Shown piece after piece: positions 33,983 to 42,060 of a stretch of 64,000 bases of DNA (its first letter is position 1; the number at the start of each line of letters is the position of its first letter). The translations under genes and the position numbers were made by a program. The stretch comes from JAFGSI01 sp041287425 (GTDB lineage: Bacteria > Chloroflexota > Anaerolineae > Anaerolineales > Villigracilaceae), in NCBI GenBank assembly GCA_041287425.1, contig JBEULG010000016.1:62001-126000 (forward strand), in the 5' to 3' direction. The notes under the pieces were generated by a model, which was given only the letters and a program-made list of their open reading frames with translations, did not search any database and had not been told where the DNA came from.

Positions 33983-34588
33983 TCAGCCAAATGTCCTGCG
34001 ATGGATTTCGCACCTCCCCAACTGCGCCAGGGCGGAGCGATGGGCGGGCGTGCCATATCCTTTGTGCTGTGCAAAACCGTAGCCGGGGTAGCGGGCGTCC
34101 AGCGCGCCCATCAGGTCATCGCGGGCGGTCTTGGCCAGGACGGAGGCGGCAGCCACGCTCAGGCTGCGCTGGTCACCCTTGACCAGGGCGATTTGCGGCA
34201 GGGCAATTTCGGGCAGGATGAGGTAATCGGTCAGCAGGGCCTCGGCCTCCAGTCCTTCCAGCGCCCGCAGGGCGGCCAGGCGGGTGGCGGGGAGAATACC
34301 GAGGGCATCGATTTCCTCGGCCGAGGCAAAGCCCACCCCCCAGGCCAGGGCCGCCGCCCGGATGCGCGGCGACCAGGCCTGTCGCTCGGCGGGCGTCATC
34401 TGCTTGGAATCGCGCACCCCGCGCAGGGTCCGAGCCAGCCCAGGATCGGGCGGCAGGATGACCGCCGCGGCGCATACCGGCCCGGCCAGGGCGCCGCGCC
34501 CGGCTTCGTCGAGGCCGGCCAGGCGTCGCAGGCCCGCCTGCCACCATCTTTCTTCGAAGGTCAAGTCGGGGTCAGGCGGGGAAATCAT
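33983..34588 (-). CDS. rnhB: Ribonuclease HII
   Basis: Removes RNA strands and single ribonucleotides from DNA hybrids. It is 201 residues. The catalytic DEAGRG motif (GLDEAGRGALAGPV), the second acid in VRDSKQMTP, and KGDQRSLSVAAASVLAKTARDDLM are all present, and the C-terminus has YPGYGFAQHKGYGTPAHR. It overlaps the next upstream gene by 17 bases. The gap 33852-33982 shows no gene. Confidence 0.95.
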   Translation of the reverse strand: MISPPDPDLTFEERWWQAGLRRLAGLDEAGRGALAGPVCAAAVILPPDPGLARTLRGVRDSKQMTPAERQAWSPRIRAAALAWGVGFASAEEIDALGILPATRLAALRALEGLEAEALLTDYLILPEIALPQIALVKGDQRSLSVAAASVLAKTARDDLMGALDARYPGYGFAQHKGYGTPAHRSALAQLGRCEIHRRTFG

Positions 34589-35300
34589 AGACCCCCCGGC
34601 GGGCTTTCCAGCGAATGGAGAGGATATCGAGCAACATGCGCCAGGAATCGCGCAGGACGCTGACGCGGCTATCGGGATTGAAATACCAGGGGATACCCAG
34701 TTCGCGGATGGTGTAGCCGCGTCGGCGGGCGATGAACAGGATTTCGACGTCGAACGACCAGCCCATGATGGTCTGATGGCGAAAGACGTCCTCGGCGACG
34801 GCGGCCCGGAAGCATTTGAAGCCGCACTGGGTATCCTGCAGGCCGGGCAGAGCCAGCCAGCGAATCAACGTGTTGAAAATCCGTCCGGTCAGGTGGCGGT
34901 AGTACGGCTCACCGTAGCGGACCGCGCCGGGCGCTTCGCGCGAGGCGATGACGATGTCGGCCTGCACGGCGGGCGGCAGAAAGCGGCTGATTTGTTCGAC
35001 CGGCATGGAGAAATCGGTGTCACAAAAGAAGCGGTATTCACCGCGCGCGGCCAGCATGCCGCGCCGGACTGCCCGTCCTTTGCCTGCCAGGTCTTCGTGC
35101 AAGACACGCAGCGCCGGGAAGGCGGCGGCGAAGCGCTGGGCGATGACCAGTGTCCGGTCGCGGCTGGCGTTCTCGACCACGATGACCTCGCTCGCATAGG
35201 GCTGCGTCTCCAGGAACGCAAAGACCTGCCCCAGGGCGCGGGGCAGGCGCGTTTCCTCGTTGTGAGCCGGGATGATGATCGAGAGATAGGGCGGTTTCAT
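34572..35300 (-). CDS. GT2 glycosyltransferase (dolichyl-phosphate glucose synthase-like)
   Basis: A GT-A fold transferase of 242 residues. The nucleotide-binding start LSIIIPAHNEETRLPRAL, DXD-like CDTDFSM, and LQDTQCGFKCFR with WSFDVEILFIARRRGY are typical of the Alg5/DPM-like subgroup, which makes polyprenyl-phosphate glucose or mannose at the inner membrane face. It has no clear membrane helix. It may supply the GT39-like enzyme at 42.1 kb, though they are not adjacent. Confidence 0.88.
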   Translation of the reverse strand: MKPPYLSIIIPAHNEETRLPRALGQVFAFLETQPYASEVIVVENASRDRTLVIAQRFAAAFPALRVLHEDLAGKGRAVRRGMLAARGEYRFFCDTDFSMPVEQISRFLPPAVQADIVIASREAPGAVRYGEPYYRHLTGRIFNTLIRWLALPGLQDTQCGFKCFRAAVAEDVFRHQTIMGWSFDVEILFIARRRGYTIRELGIPWYFNPDSRVSVLRDSWRMLLDILSIRWKARRGVYDFPA

Positions 35301-35310
35301 GCTTTCCCGG

Positions 35311-36246
35311 TCAGCGGGAAGTGGACAGGAGAATGTAAGCGAAACCGATCAGAGCGCAGAGTTCGATCAAGCCAATCACTGCCAGGACGGCCCACTGAAC
35401 CGGAGTCAGGCCGCGCTTGCGGGCCGGGGCGGGACGCCGCGCCGGCGGCGCAGAAACAGGCGGCGGAGGAGCGGCGCTCCCCAACAGACGGCCGGCCGGC
35501 GCCTCTTTGGGCTTCTCCTCCGCCGAGAGCCGTTCCAGCCAGTCGGCGGTCGTCTCGGAGGCAGCCTCGGGCTGGGACTCGGCCGCGGGCAAGGCAAAGG
35601 CCGGGACGTAAGGGTCGGCGGCGACGGCCTCCGCCGGCGATTCGGCCGTCTTCGCCGGCCGTGGATGGAGCAGATGTTCCACCAGTCGGCTGGCGCGTTC
35701 GGGAGTCAACACCACCCGCCCCTGGCCGAGAGAGATGAGAAAGCGTTCCAGGGCATCGCGCATGACGACGCGCACGATGGGACGCTGACTGTCCACATGC
35801 ATGCCGGGGTCGGCGCATAACAGCACGGCCTCCACATTCTGTTCCTCGTACCCCTGGCGGGTGAGATAGACCTGCACAGCGCGCGCCATGCGGGCGGTGA
35901 CGTTCAACAGGTTGGGGGAATGAGGCTTGAACGTGTTGCCGGAAATGGTGCCCCACTGGTCTCCCTTGGCGCGGAACACGCCCCGCAAATGAGTCACGTA
36001 CATCACGAAGACGCCGGTCGGGCCGACGAGGATAAAAGGAATCATGGCGCCCAAGCCCGGCGGAATCACGTTGCGCAGCAAGGTGTAATTGCGATCCAGC
36101 GTCTGACTGAAGACGGGCAGGAGTTGCTGCTGCGCCTGGACTTCAGGATACCAGTCTGGGCCGTATTTCATGGTGGCCTTGGCCCGGTCCACCAGGCTGA
36201 TTTCGCCGTTCTCAGAGATGAACGGGGTTTTATCGATGATTTTCAT
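35311..36246 (-). CDS. NERD-like domain protein with C-terminal membrane helix
   Basis: A 311-residue protein. Residues about 60-170 resemble the nuclease-related NERD domain (LVGPTGVFVMYVTHLRGVF, then NVTARMARAVQVYLTRQ and AVLLCADPGMHV), then comes a 100-residue Ala/Pro/Glu-rich linker and one C-terminal membrane helix (WAVLAVIGLIELCALIGFAYILL). The protein is therefore tail-anchored with its domain in the cytoplasm. ATG 36246 is preceded by AGGAGG. Function is unknown; NERD is related to nuclease folds, but catalytic residues are not certain here. Confidence 0.6.
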   Translation of the reverse strand: MKIIDKTPFISENGEISLVDRAKATMKYGPDWYPEVQAQQQLLPVFSQTLDRNYTLLRNVIPPGLGAMIPFILVGPTGVFVMYVTHLRGVFRAKGDQWGTISGNTFKPHSPNLLNVTARMARAVQVYLTRQGYEEQNVEAVLLCADPGMHVDSQRPIVRVVMRDALERFLISLGQGRVVLTPERASRLVEHLLHPRPAKTAESPAEAVAADPYVPAFALPAAESQPEAASETTADWLERLSAEEKPKEAPAGRLLGSAAPPPPVSAPPARRPAPARKRGLTPVQWAVLAVIGLIELCALIGFAYILLSTSR

Positions 36247-36278
36247 CGCATCCTCCTGCCTCGCCCGGCGCGGCGGGG

Positions 36279-36590
36279 TCAGAATATCGGCACGCCGGCC
36301 AGCCAATCGCGCTCGCCGGTCTGGCCCTCGGTGACGACCGCCTGGCGGCCATCCTGTTCCAGCCAGACCAGGCGCGCTCCCGTCTCGAACACGCCACCCA
36401 GATAAGGCTTGCGCCGACCGGCGAAGATTCGCCGACCTTGGCGGAGGCGGCGAATCAGTTCGGGACGGTCAATCAAAACCACATCCGACCAGGTGGCCCC
36501 GTGTCGTTCGTACAGGCGCACCAGCGCAATCTTTCCATCCTCTGTATAACGGACGGTCTCTACGACGCCATCGGCTTTGGGTTTCGGCAT
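36279..36590 (-). CDS. Conserved-looking small protein, function unknown
   Basis: A 103-residue soluble protein rich in beta-strand-like segments: VETVRYTEDGKIALVRLYER, DVVLIDRPELIRRLRQGRRIF, and a C-terminal GARLVWLEQDGRQAVVT. GGAGG precedes the ATG. It lies 32 bases upstream of the NERD-like gene and is probably cotranscribed. I do not recognise a family. Confidence 0.65.
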   Translation of the reverse strand: MPKPKADGVVETVRYTEDGKIALVRLYERHGATWSDVVLIDRPELIRRLRQGRRIFAGRRKPYLGGVFETGARLVWLEQDGRQAVVTEGQTGERDWLAGVPIF

Positions 36591-36682
36591 AAACTTCCTC
36601 CATGATTATTTTACTGCGTTTTTATCGCTGCGCGCACCTCTGGCAAGCCGACCGCCGAGGCGCGATGACCTCGGCGGTACAG

Positions 36683-36756
36683 TCGGGGTGGGCGGGGTCG
36701 AACCGCCGACCTCCACGTCCCAAACGTGGCGCGCTGGCCATCTGCGCTACACCCCG
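36683..36756 (-). tRNA. tRNA-Pro (anticodon TGG)
   Basis: A full cloverleaf of 74 bases: acceptor CGGGGTG/CACCCCG, D stem GCGC/GCGC, anticodon stem CCACG/CGTGG with loop TTTGGGA, T arm GGCGG-TTCGACC-CCGCC and discriminator A. The C1-G72 pair and A73 are the proline identity elements in bacteria. CCA is not encoded. Confidence 0.95.
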
Positions 36757-36769
36757 GGCGCCAGGTGAG

Positions 36770-36775
36770 TATAAT
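36770..36775 (+). promoter_or_regulatory. -10 box of the esterase gene
   Basis: TATAAT ends 7 bases before the ATG at 36783, so transcription should start at or next to the start codon. The box lies just upstream of the tRNA gene on the other strand. Confidence 0.5.
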
Positions 36776-36782
36776 GCGAAGT

Positions 36783-37718
36783 ATGTGCCTTCGTCAAGCA
36801 TGCTCTTCCGCACGCCCACAGGCCGCATTCCGGCTTCCTTTGCTCCTTCGTTTGGCTTTGTTCCTGCTCCTTCTGTTCGAGATGGGAGCCTGCACGCCGC
36901 CCGAATCTCCAACACCTTCCCCGACAGCGCTCCCCCGGCCTTCGTCGGCCCCTGCGACTGCCCTCCCCGCCTCGCCGACGCCCGCCGCCACGCCCTCGCC
37001 TGCCGCCACGAGTCATTGCCGCCTGCCCGGCCGGCTGGTGGCCGCCCGCCTGGAGTCATCCACCCTGGGCCGGCCGCTGCGCTATCAGATTTACTTGCCG
37101 CCCTGCTACGCCGGTCAGACGGCCAGCCGCTACCCGCTCCTCTTCCTGTTCCACGGGCTGTACTACGATGAGACTCAATGGGTACGCCTGGGCCTCGCGC
37201 CGGCGGCTGACCGCCTGATTGCCTCCGGAGAGATTCCCCCCCTGCTGATCGTCCTGCCTTACGACCCGACCTGGACCGAACCGCCGGAGAGTCAATTCGG
37301 CCAGGCGCTGCTCGCCGACCTGCTGCCCGCCCTCGAGGCGACCTATCGCCTCCTGCCCGAACGCCAGGTCCGCGCCGTCGGCGGCCTGTCGCGCGGGGCA
37401 GGTTGGGCGTTGCACCTCGGCCTGACCCGCCCCGACCTGTTCGCCGCCATCGGAGCGCACTCGCCGATCGTCTTCGGGCGCGACGCCAATCACATCGCCG
37501 AATGGCTGGCCAACCTGTCCGCCGACCAACCCCTGCGCTTCTATCTGGACATCGGTCAGAACGACACCGGCTTGCCGCAGGCGCTCTGGCTGGAAGGTCT
37601 CCTCGACGACGCCGCTCTGCCGCACGAGTGGCATCTCAATCAAGGCACCCACGACGAAGCCTACTGGAGCAGCCACCTGGAAGAGTATTTGCTCTGGTAC
37701 GCCTCCGGCTGGCGCTGA
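36783..37718 (+). CDS. Esterase family lipoprotein (enterochelin esterase-like)
   Basis: A 311-residue surface lipoprotein: hydrophobic signal ending at MGAC (Cys about 36), a Pro/Thr/Ser-rich linker of about 45 residues, then an alpha/beta hydrolase of the esterase-D/enterochelin-esterase type. Visible are FLFHGLYYDETQW, nucleophile Ser in GGLSRGAG, DIGQNDTG for the acid region and GTHDEAYW for the His. ATG 36783 fits the promoter; ATG 36774 lies inside the -10 box and cannot be used from it. Substrate unknown; secreted relatives include feruloyl and acetyl xylan esterases. Confidence 0.8.
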   Translation: MCLRQACSSARPQAAFRLPLLLRLALFLLLLFEMGACTPPESPTPSPTALPRPSSAPATALPASPTPAATPSPAATSHCRLPGRLVAARLESSTLGRPLRYQIYLPPCYAGQTASRYPLLFLFHGLYYDETQWVRLGLAPAADRLIASGEIPPLLIVLPYDPTWTEPPESQFGQALLADLLPALEATYRLLPERQVRAVGGLSRGAGWALHLGLTRPDLFAAIGAHSPIVFGRDANHIAEWLANLSADQPLRFYLDIGQNDTGLPQALWLEGLLDDAALPHEWHLNQGTHDEAYWSSHLEEYLLWYASGWR

Positions 37719-37734
37719 AGCGGCGGTTTTCACG

Positions 37735-37740
37735 TATAAT
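37735..37740 (+). promoter_or_regulatory. -10 box of gatCA, leaderless-type spacing
   Basis: TATAAT ends 6 bases before the gatC ATG (37747), and no ribosome-binding site is seen. The expected start site coincides with the A of ATG, implying a leaderless mRNA. Confidence 0.6.
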
Positions 37741-37746
37741 CGGTTT

Positions 37747-38037
37747 ATGCCCCTTTCAATCGAAGAAGTCCGTCACATTGCCCGGCTGGCCCGTCTTGAA
37801 CTGGACGACGAAGCCCTGGAGCGTTATTGCCGGCAACTCTCCTCCATTCTCGACTACATGGCCCGTCTCCGTCAGGTGGATACGCGCGGCGTGCCGCCCG
37901 CTCTCGGCCCGCTGACCGCCGCCCCGCTGCGCCCCGACGAGGCCCGCCCCGGCCTGCCGCCGGAGGCGTTGTGGAAGAACGCCCCGCAGGTCGAGGCCGG
38001 TCAGTTCCGGATTCCGCCGGTCTTCGAGGGAGAATGA
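37747..38037 (+). CDS. gatC: Asp/Glu-tRNA amidotransferase subunit C
   Basis: The 96-residue structural subunit of GatCAB, which converts Glu-tRNA(Gln) and Asp-tRNA(Asn) to the amidated forms. It starts with LSIEEVRHIARLARLEL and has LSSILDYMARLRQVDT and the RPDEARPGLPPEALWKNAPQ tail wrapping GatA. It overlaps gatA. The gatB gene is not in the window. Confidence 0.95.
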   Translation: MPLSIEEVRHIARLARLELDDEALERYCRQLSSILDYMARLRQVDTRGVPPALGPLTAAPLRPDEARPGLPPEALWKNAPQVEAGQFRIPPVFEGE

Positions 38038-39521
38038 TGGAGGCGCTCGACTTGAGCCTCGCCGAATTGCGCCTGGCCCTGCGCCGCGGCGACCTGACCG
38101 CCAGCGAGTTGACCCGCGCCTGCCTGGAGCGCATCGCCCGGCTCGACCCCCGGCTGCACGCCTTTCTCCACGTGGATGGCGAACGCGCCCTGGCCGAGGC
38201 CGAACAAGCCGACCGGCGTCTGCAAGAGGGACGGCACACCGCCGAAGACCTCCCCGCCCTGCTCGGCCTCCCCCTGGCGGTCAAGGACGTCCTGATTGTG
38301 GAGGGCATGCCCTGCACGGCCGGTTCGAAAATCCTGGAAGGCTTCATCCCGCCCTTCACGGCCACGGCGGTGCGGCGCTTGCAGGAGGCGGGGGCCATCA
38401 TCCTCGGCAAAACCAACACCGACGAGTTTGCGATGGGCTCCTCGACCGAGAACTCGGCCTATGGGCCGACCCGCAACCCCTGGGCGCTCGAACGCGTGCC
38501 GGGCGGCTCTTCGGGCGGCAGCGCGGCAGCCGTGGCCGCCCGTCTCGTCCCGGCCGCCCTGGGCAGTGATACCGGCGGCTCGCTCCGCCAGCCGGCGGCC
38601 TTTTGCGGCCTGACCGGCCTGAAGCCGACCTACGGGCGTGTCTCGCGTTACGGGCTGATTGCCTACGGTTCGTCCCTCGACTGCGTCGGCACCCTGACCC
38701 GCACGGCGCGGGACGCCGCTCTGCTCCTGGCCATCCTGGCCGGCCGCGATCCCCTGGATTCCACCTCCGCCGAGGCGCCGCTGGCGCTGCCCGACCTGGA
38801 GGCGGCGCCGACCTCTCTGCCGCTGCGCGGCCTGCGAGTCGGCGTGCCGGATGAGTATTTCGTCGCCGGCATGCAGGCCGAAGTCGAGGCGGGTGTGCGC
38901 GCCGCCGTGGACGCCCTGGCCGGCCTGGGGGCGGAGGTCTGCGCCGTCAGCCTGCCGCACACGGAATACGCCCTGCCGGTCTATTACATCCTGGCACCGG
39001 CAGAAGCCTCCGCCAACCTGGCCCGCTACGACGGCCTGCGCTACGGGCCGCGCCTGGCCGGGGCGTCGCCCCAGGAAGTGATGGCCCGCACGCGCGGCCG
39101 GCGCTTCGGCCCCGAGGTCGAGCGGCGCATCATGCTGGGGACCTATGCCCTGTCGCGCGGCTATTACGAGGCCTACTACGCCCAGGCGCAGAAGGTGCGC
39201 ACGCTCATCCGCCGCGATTTCGAGGCCGCCTTCGAGCGCGTTGACCTGATTGCCGCTCCAGTCGCCCCGACCACCGCCTTTCCGCTCGGCGCCCACCGCG
39301 ATGACCCGCTTTCCATGTACCTGGAGGACATCTACACCCTGCCGGCCAATCTGGCGGGTGTGCCGGGCCTGGCCCTGCCGGTCGGCTTCGACAGCCAGGG
39401 ATTGCCTCTCGGCATGCAGTTGATGGCCGCCCCCTTCCGCGAAGACCTCCTGCTGCTGGCCGCGCACGCCTATCAGCAAGTCACCGACTGGCATGAGCGC
39501 GCCCCGCGCCTGGTCGCCTGA
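38034..39521 (+). CDS. gatA: Asp/Glu-tRNA amidotransferase subunit A
   Basis: The amidase subunit that frees ammonia from glutamine; about 495 residues. It has the catalytic Lys in GLPLAVKDVL, the amidase signature PGGSSGGSAAAVAA with the cis-Ser and GSDTGGSLRQPAAFCG with the nucleophilic Ser. Two tandem ATGs (38034, 38037) both follow GAGGG; 38037 has the better spacing. The 3' end reads LPANLAGVPGLALPVGF, normal for GatA. Confidence 0.96.
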   Translation: MMEALDLSLAELRLALRRGDLTASELTRACLERIARLDPRLHAFLHVDGERALAEAEQADRRLQEGRHTAEDLPALLGLPLAVKDVLIVEGMPCTAGSKILEGFIPPFTATAVRRLQEAGAIILGKTNTDEFAMGSSTENSAYGPTRNPWALERVPGGSSGGSAAAVAARLVPAALGSDTGGSLRQPAAFCGLTGLKPTYGRVSRYGLIAYGSSLDCVGTLTRTARDAALLLAILAGRDPLDSTSAEAPLALPDLEAAPTSLPLRGLRVGVPDEYFVAGMQAEVEAGVRAAVDALAGLGAEVCAVSLPHTEYALPVYYILAPAEASANLARYDGLRYGPRLAGASPQEVMARTRGRRFGPEVERRIMLGTYALSRGYYEAYYAQAQKVRTLIRRDFEAAFERVDLIAAPVAPTTAFPLGAHRDDPLSMYLEDIYTLPANLAGVPGLALPVGFDSQGLPLGMQLMAAPFREDLLLLAAHAYQQVTDWHERAPRLVA

Positions 39522-39581
39522 AGGCCGCCGGCAGGGCTTTTGCGCTCAATCGCCTCACTTCATAAATCAACGGGAGCGAGT

Positions 39582-40559
39582 ATGAACATCTTCCTCACCG
39601 GCGGGGCCGGTTACATCGGCTCGGCTGCCGCCCAGGCGCTGCTGGAAGCCGGTCACAGCGTGACCGTGTACGATTCGCTGGTCACCGGTCATCGCCAGGC
39701 CGTCCCCCCGGCAGCGCGTTTCATCCACGCCGACCTGGCCGACGAAGAGGCCCTGAACCAGGCCCTGCGCAGCGAGACCTACGACGCCGTGATGCACTTC
39801 GCTGCCTTCATCGAGGCGGGCGAGAGCATGAAAGCGCCGGGCAAGTTCTTCCGCAATAACCTGGCAAACTCTCTGACGCTCATCGAGGCGGCCCAGCGCG
39901 CCGGCGTGGGACGCTTCGTGCTGTCCTCGACCGCCGCCGTCTATGCTTCCAGCGACGAACCGCTGACCGAAGAGTCTCCCATCGCCCCAGCCAACGTCTA
40001 TGGCTTCACCAAACTGGCCGTCGAACAGAGCCTCGAATGGTATCGCCGCGTCCACGGCCTGCACTACGCCGCCCTGCGCTACTTCAACGCCGCCGGCGCG
40101 CTGCCCGGCCGGGGCGAGGCCCACCAGCCCGAATCGCACCTCATCCCCAACGTCCTCCAGGTGGCGCTGGGCCAGCGGGAAGCGGCGGTCATCTACGGCA
40201 GCGACTATCCCACCCCCGACGGCACCTGCATTCGCGATTACATTCACATCGCCGACCTCATCTCGGCGCACCTGCTGGCCCTGGAGGCTCTGGGCGAACG
40301 CGAGCGGCTGATTTACAACCTCGGCAACGGCGCCGGTTACTCGGTGCGGGAGGTCATCGAAACCGCCCGCCGCGTGACCGGCCACCCAATCCCGGTCCGC
40401 GAGCAGCCGCGCCGCCCCGGCGACGCCCCGCGCCTGGTGGCCTGCTCCGACCGCATCCGCCGCGACCTGGGCTGGTCCCCTGCCCATCCCGCCCTGGAGG
40501 CAATCATCGCCTCGGCCTGGGAATGGCACCGCACCCATCCGCACGGCTATGCGCCGTGA
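39582..40559 (+). CDS. galE: UDP-glucose 4-epimerase
   Basis: An SDR-type NAD enzyme of 325 residues interconverting UDP-glucose and UDP-galactose. It has the Rossmann loop FLTGGAGYIGSAAAQAL, the catalytic Ser in LSSTAAVYA, the Tyr-x3-Lys in VYGFTKLAVEQ, and RYFNAAGA and TCIRDYIHIADL, all diagnostic of GalE. GGGAG precedes the ATG. A terminator overlaps the next promoter downstream. Confidence 0.95.
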   Translation: MNIFLTGGAGYIGSAAAQALLEAGHSVTVYDSLVTGHRQAVPPAARFIHADLADEEALNQALRSETYDAVMHFAAFIEAGESMKAPGKFFRNNLANSLTLIEAAQRAGVGRFVLSSTAAVYASSDEPLTEESPIAPANVYGFTKLAVEQSLEWYRRVHGLHYAALRYFNAAGALPGRGEAHQPESHLIPNVLQVALGQREAAVIYGSDYPTPDGTCIRDYIHIADLISAHLLALEALGERERLIYNLGNGAGYSVREVIETARRVTGHPIPVREQPRRPGDAPRLVACSDRIRRDLGWSPAHPALEAIIASAWEWHRTHPHGYAP

Positions 40560-40563
40560 AAAT

Positions 40564-40587
40564 TACCCCTCAGGGGTATTGTTTTTT
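40564..40587 (+). terminator. galE terminator
   Basis: TACCCC-TCA-GGGGTA stem followed by TTG and TTTTTT. The T tract overlaps the -35 box of the next promoter. Confidence 0.75.
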
Positions 40588-40607
40588 GTGCTTAGTGCCT
40601 ATACAAT
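40579..40607 (+). promoter_or_regulatory. Promoter of the lipoprotein pair
   Basis: TTGTTT (40579-40584), 17-base spacer, TACAAT (40602-40607), 28 bases before the ATG at 40635. Confidence 0.65.
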
Positions 40608-40634
40608 ACAACAAAGCATCCGAAAGGAAACCTC

Positions 40635-41318
40635 ATGCGCAAACAAACCTTTCTTTTTTTGATGCTGGCCCTGTCCCTGGCCCTGGTATTGAGCGCTTGC
40701 AACTTGAACTTCAACACGAACGTTCAGCAGCAAGGCAGCGGCTCCCTGCGAGTCGAGATCGGCTACACCCCCGAAGAGTTGGAAGACTGGTGGGAAGAAC
40801 CTGTCTCGGCCATAGATTTCTGCGAGGACGTCTGGGTCGAGGAAGACATCGCCGCTGAGTTGCCTGCCGGCGCCACCATACAGGTGGAAAGGCGCGGCGC
40901 ACAAATCTGGTGCATCGTGGAGATCCCCTTCTCCAATTTGAGGCAACTGAAGGATCTCTACGAGGATGTCCTCTCTATAGACGTCGACCGGCTGGAAATC
41001 GTCAACGAGACTTTCTACTGCGACATGACCTGGGATCTGAGAGGCCTGCAGGATGAGAGTTCCTACCCCATCGAAGCCGTCTTCCGTCTGACCACGCCGG
41101 GGAGGGTCTCTGCCACCAACGCCGATGTCCGCAGCGGCCGCACGCTGACATGGCACCTCAACGAAGATGGAGAAAATGCCATCCTGGCCATCAGTTCGAT
41201 CCAGACCTCCGACTGGGTCTGGTGGCTGGCGGGGGCGCTGTTTTGCCTGTGTCTGGGCGTCCTGCTGACGGGCGGCCTCATTGGCCTGGTGCTCTACCTG
41301 CGCAAGAGGAAATCTTGA
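40635..41318 (+). CDS. LppM-like lipoprotein with C-terminal membrane helix (1)
   Basis: A 227-residue protein: lipoprotein signal ending LSAC (Cys22), a beta-rich extracellular domain (residues about 30-190), and a membrane helix near the C-terminus (WWLAGALFCLCLGVLLTGGLIGLVLYL) with a KRKS stop-transfer end. The layout resembles LppM/DUF3153 proteins of Actinobacteria and cyanobacteria, whose function is poorly known. AAAGG precedes the start. It is homologous to the next gene, sharing the NTNVQQQGSGSL/DTNVRPDQSGSM start, the WC(I) strand, the DRLE(I/V)V segment and the R.LTW.L strand. Confidence 0.7.
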   Translation: MRKQTFLFLMLALSLALVLSACNLNFNTNVQQQGSGSLRVEIGYTPEELEDWWEEPVSAIDFCEDVWVEEDIAAELPAGATIQVERRGAQIWCIVEIPFSNLRQLKDLYEDVLSIDVDRLEIVNETFYCDMTWDLRGLQDESSYPIEAVFRLTTPGRVSATNADVRSGRTLTWHLNEDGENAILAISSIQTSDWVWWLAGALFCLCLGVLLTGGLIGLVLYLRKRKS

Positions 41319-41360
41319 TTTTTTAGAAGCGCGCACCGTTTCAAAATTAAGGAGGCTGAA

Positions 41361-42041
41361 ATGCGCAATAAAACGCTGTTCGTGGCCGGGATTGTCCTGC
41401 TGGCCTTCGTCCTGGCCGGCTGTTCGATGGAGTACGACACGAACGTCCGCCCGGACCAGAGTGGTTCGATGATCATGTCGATAGGCTTCACCGCCGACGA
41501 AATGGAGATGATGTCGAGCGGCGTTTCGAACCCGGCTACTTTCTGCCAGGAAATGTGGGCCGAAGAGAATACCGACTTTCCGCCCAATACCATCATCCGC
41601 CAGGAACAACGCGGCAGCGAGACCTGGTGCATCGCCGAAATGCCCTTCGCCGACCTGCAGCAATTGCGCTCGATTTACATTAACCAGGGCATCACCGTGA
41701 ACCGGCTGGAAGTGGTGGACAACGTCTTGTACTACGACCTGTCTCTCGATTTGAGCGAGGCGAGCGGATCGGGTTTGGACATCCAGATGACCTGGCGGGT
41801 GACGTTGCCAGGCCGCGTGGCCTCCCACAACGCCCATGCCGTGTCCGGTCAGACTCTGACCTGGAATCTAAACATCGGCAGCATGAACCGCATCCAGGCT
41901 GAGAGTTCGCTCAGCAGCAACGACTGGATCTGGTGGCTCCTCGGCGGCCTGGCCTGTCTGTGTCTGATCGTGGTGGTCATTGGCGGCGCGGTGGGCCTGT
42001 TCCTCTACTTGCGCAAAAAGAAAGCAGCCGCGGCCTCCTGA
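41361..42041 (+). CDS. LppM-like lipoprotein with C-terminal membrane helix (2)
   Basis: A 226-residue paralogue of the preceding protein with the same layout: signal with lipobox LAGC (Cys21), beta-rich domain, C-terminal helix (WWLLGGLACLCLIVVVIGGAVGLFLYL) and KKK end. Both also keep a Cys in the middle that may form a disulfide (TFCQEM and ETWCIAEM here; DFCEDV and IWCIVEI in the neighbour). GGAGG precedes the ATG. Being double-anchored, the proteins should sit on the outer face of the membrane. Function unknown. Confidence 0.7.
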   Translation: MRNKTLFVAGIVLLAFVLAGCSMEYDTNVRPDQSGSMIMSIGFTADEMEMMSSGVSNPATFCQEMWAEENTDFPPNTIIRQEQRGSETWCIAEMPFADLQQLRSIYINQGITVNRLEVVDNVLYYDLSLDLSEASGSGLDIQMTWRVTLPGRVASHNAHAVSGQTLTWNLNIGSMNRIQAESSLSSNDWIWWLLGGLACLCLIVVVIGGAVGLFLYLRKKKAAAAS

Positions 42042-42060
42042 ACGTCTCGCCTGCGATGCA

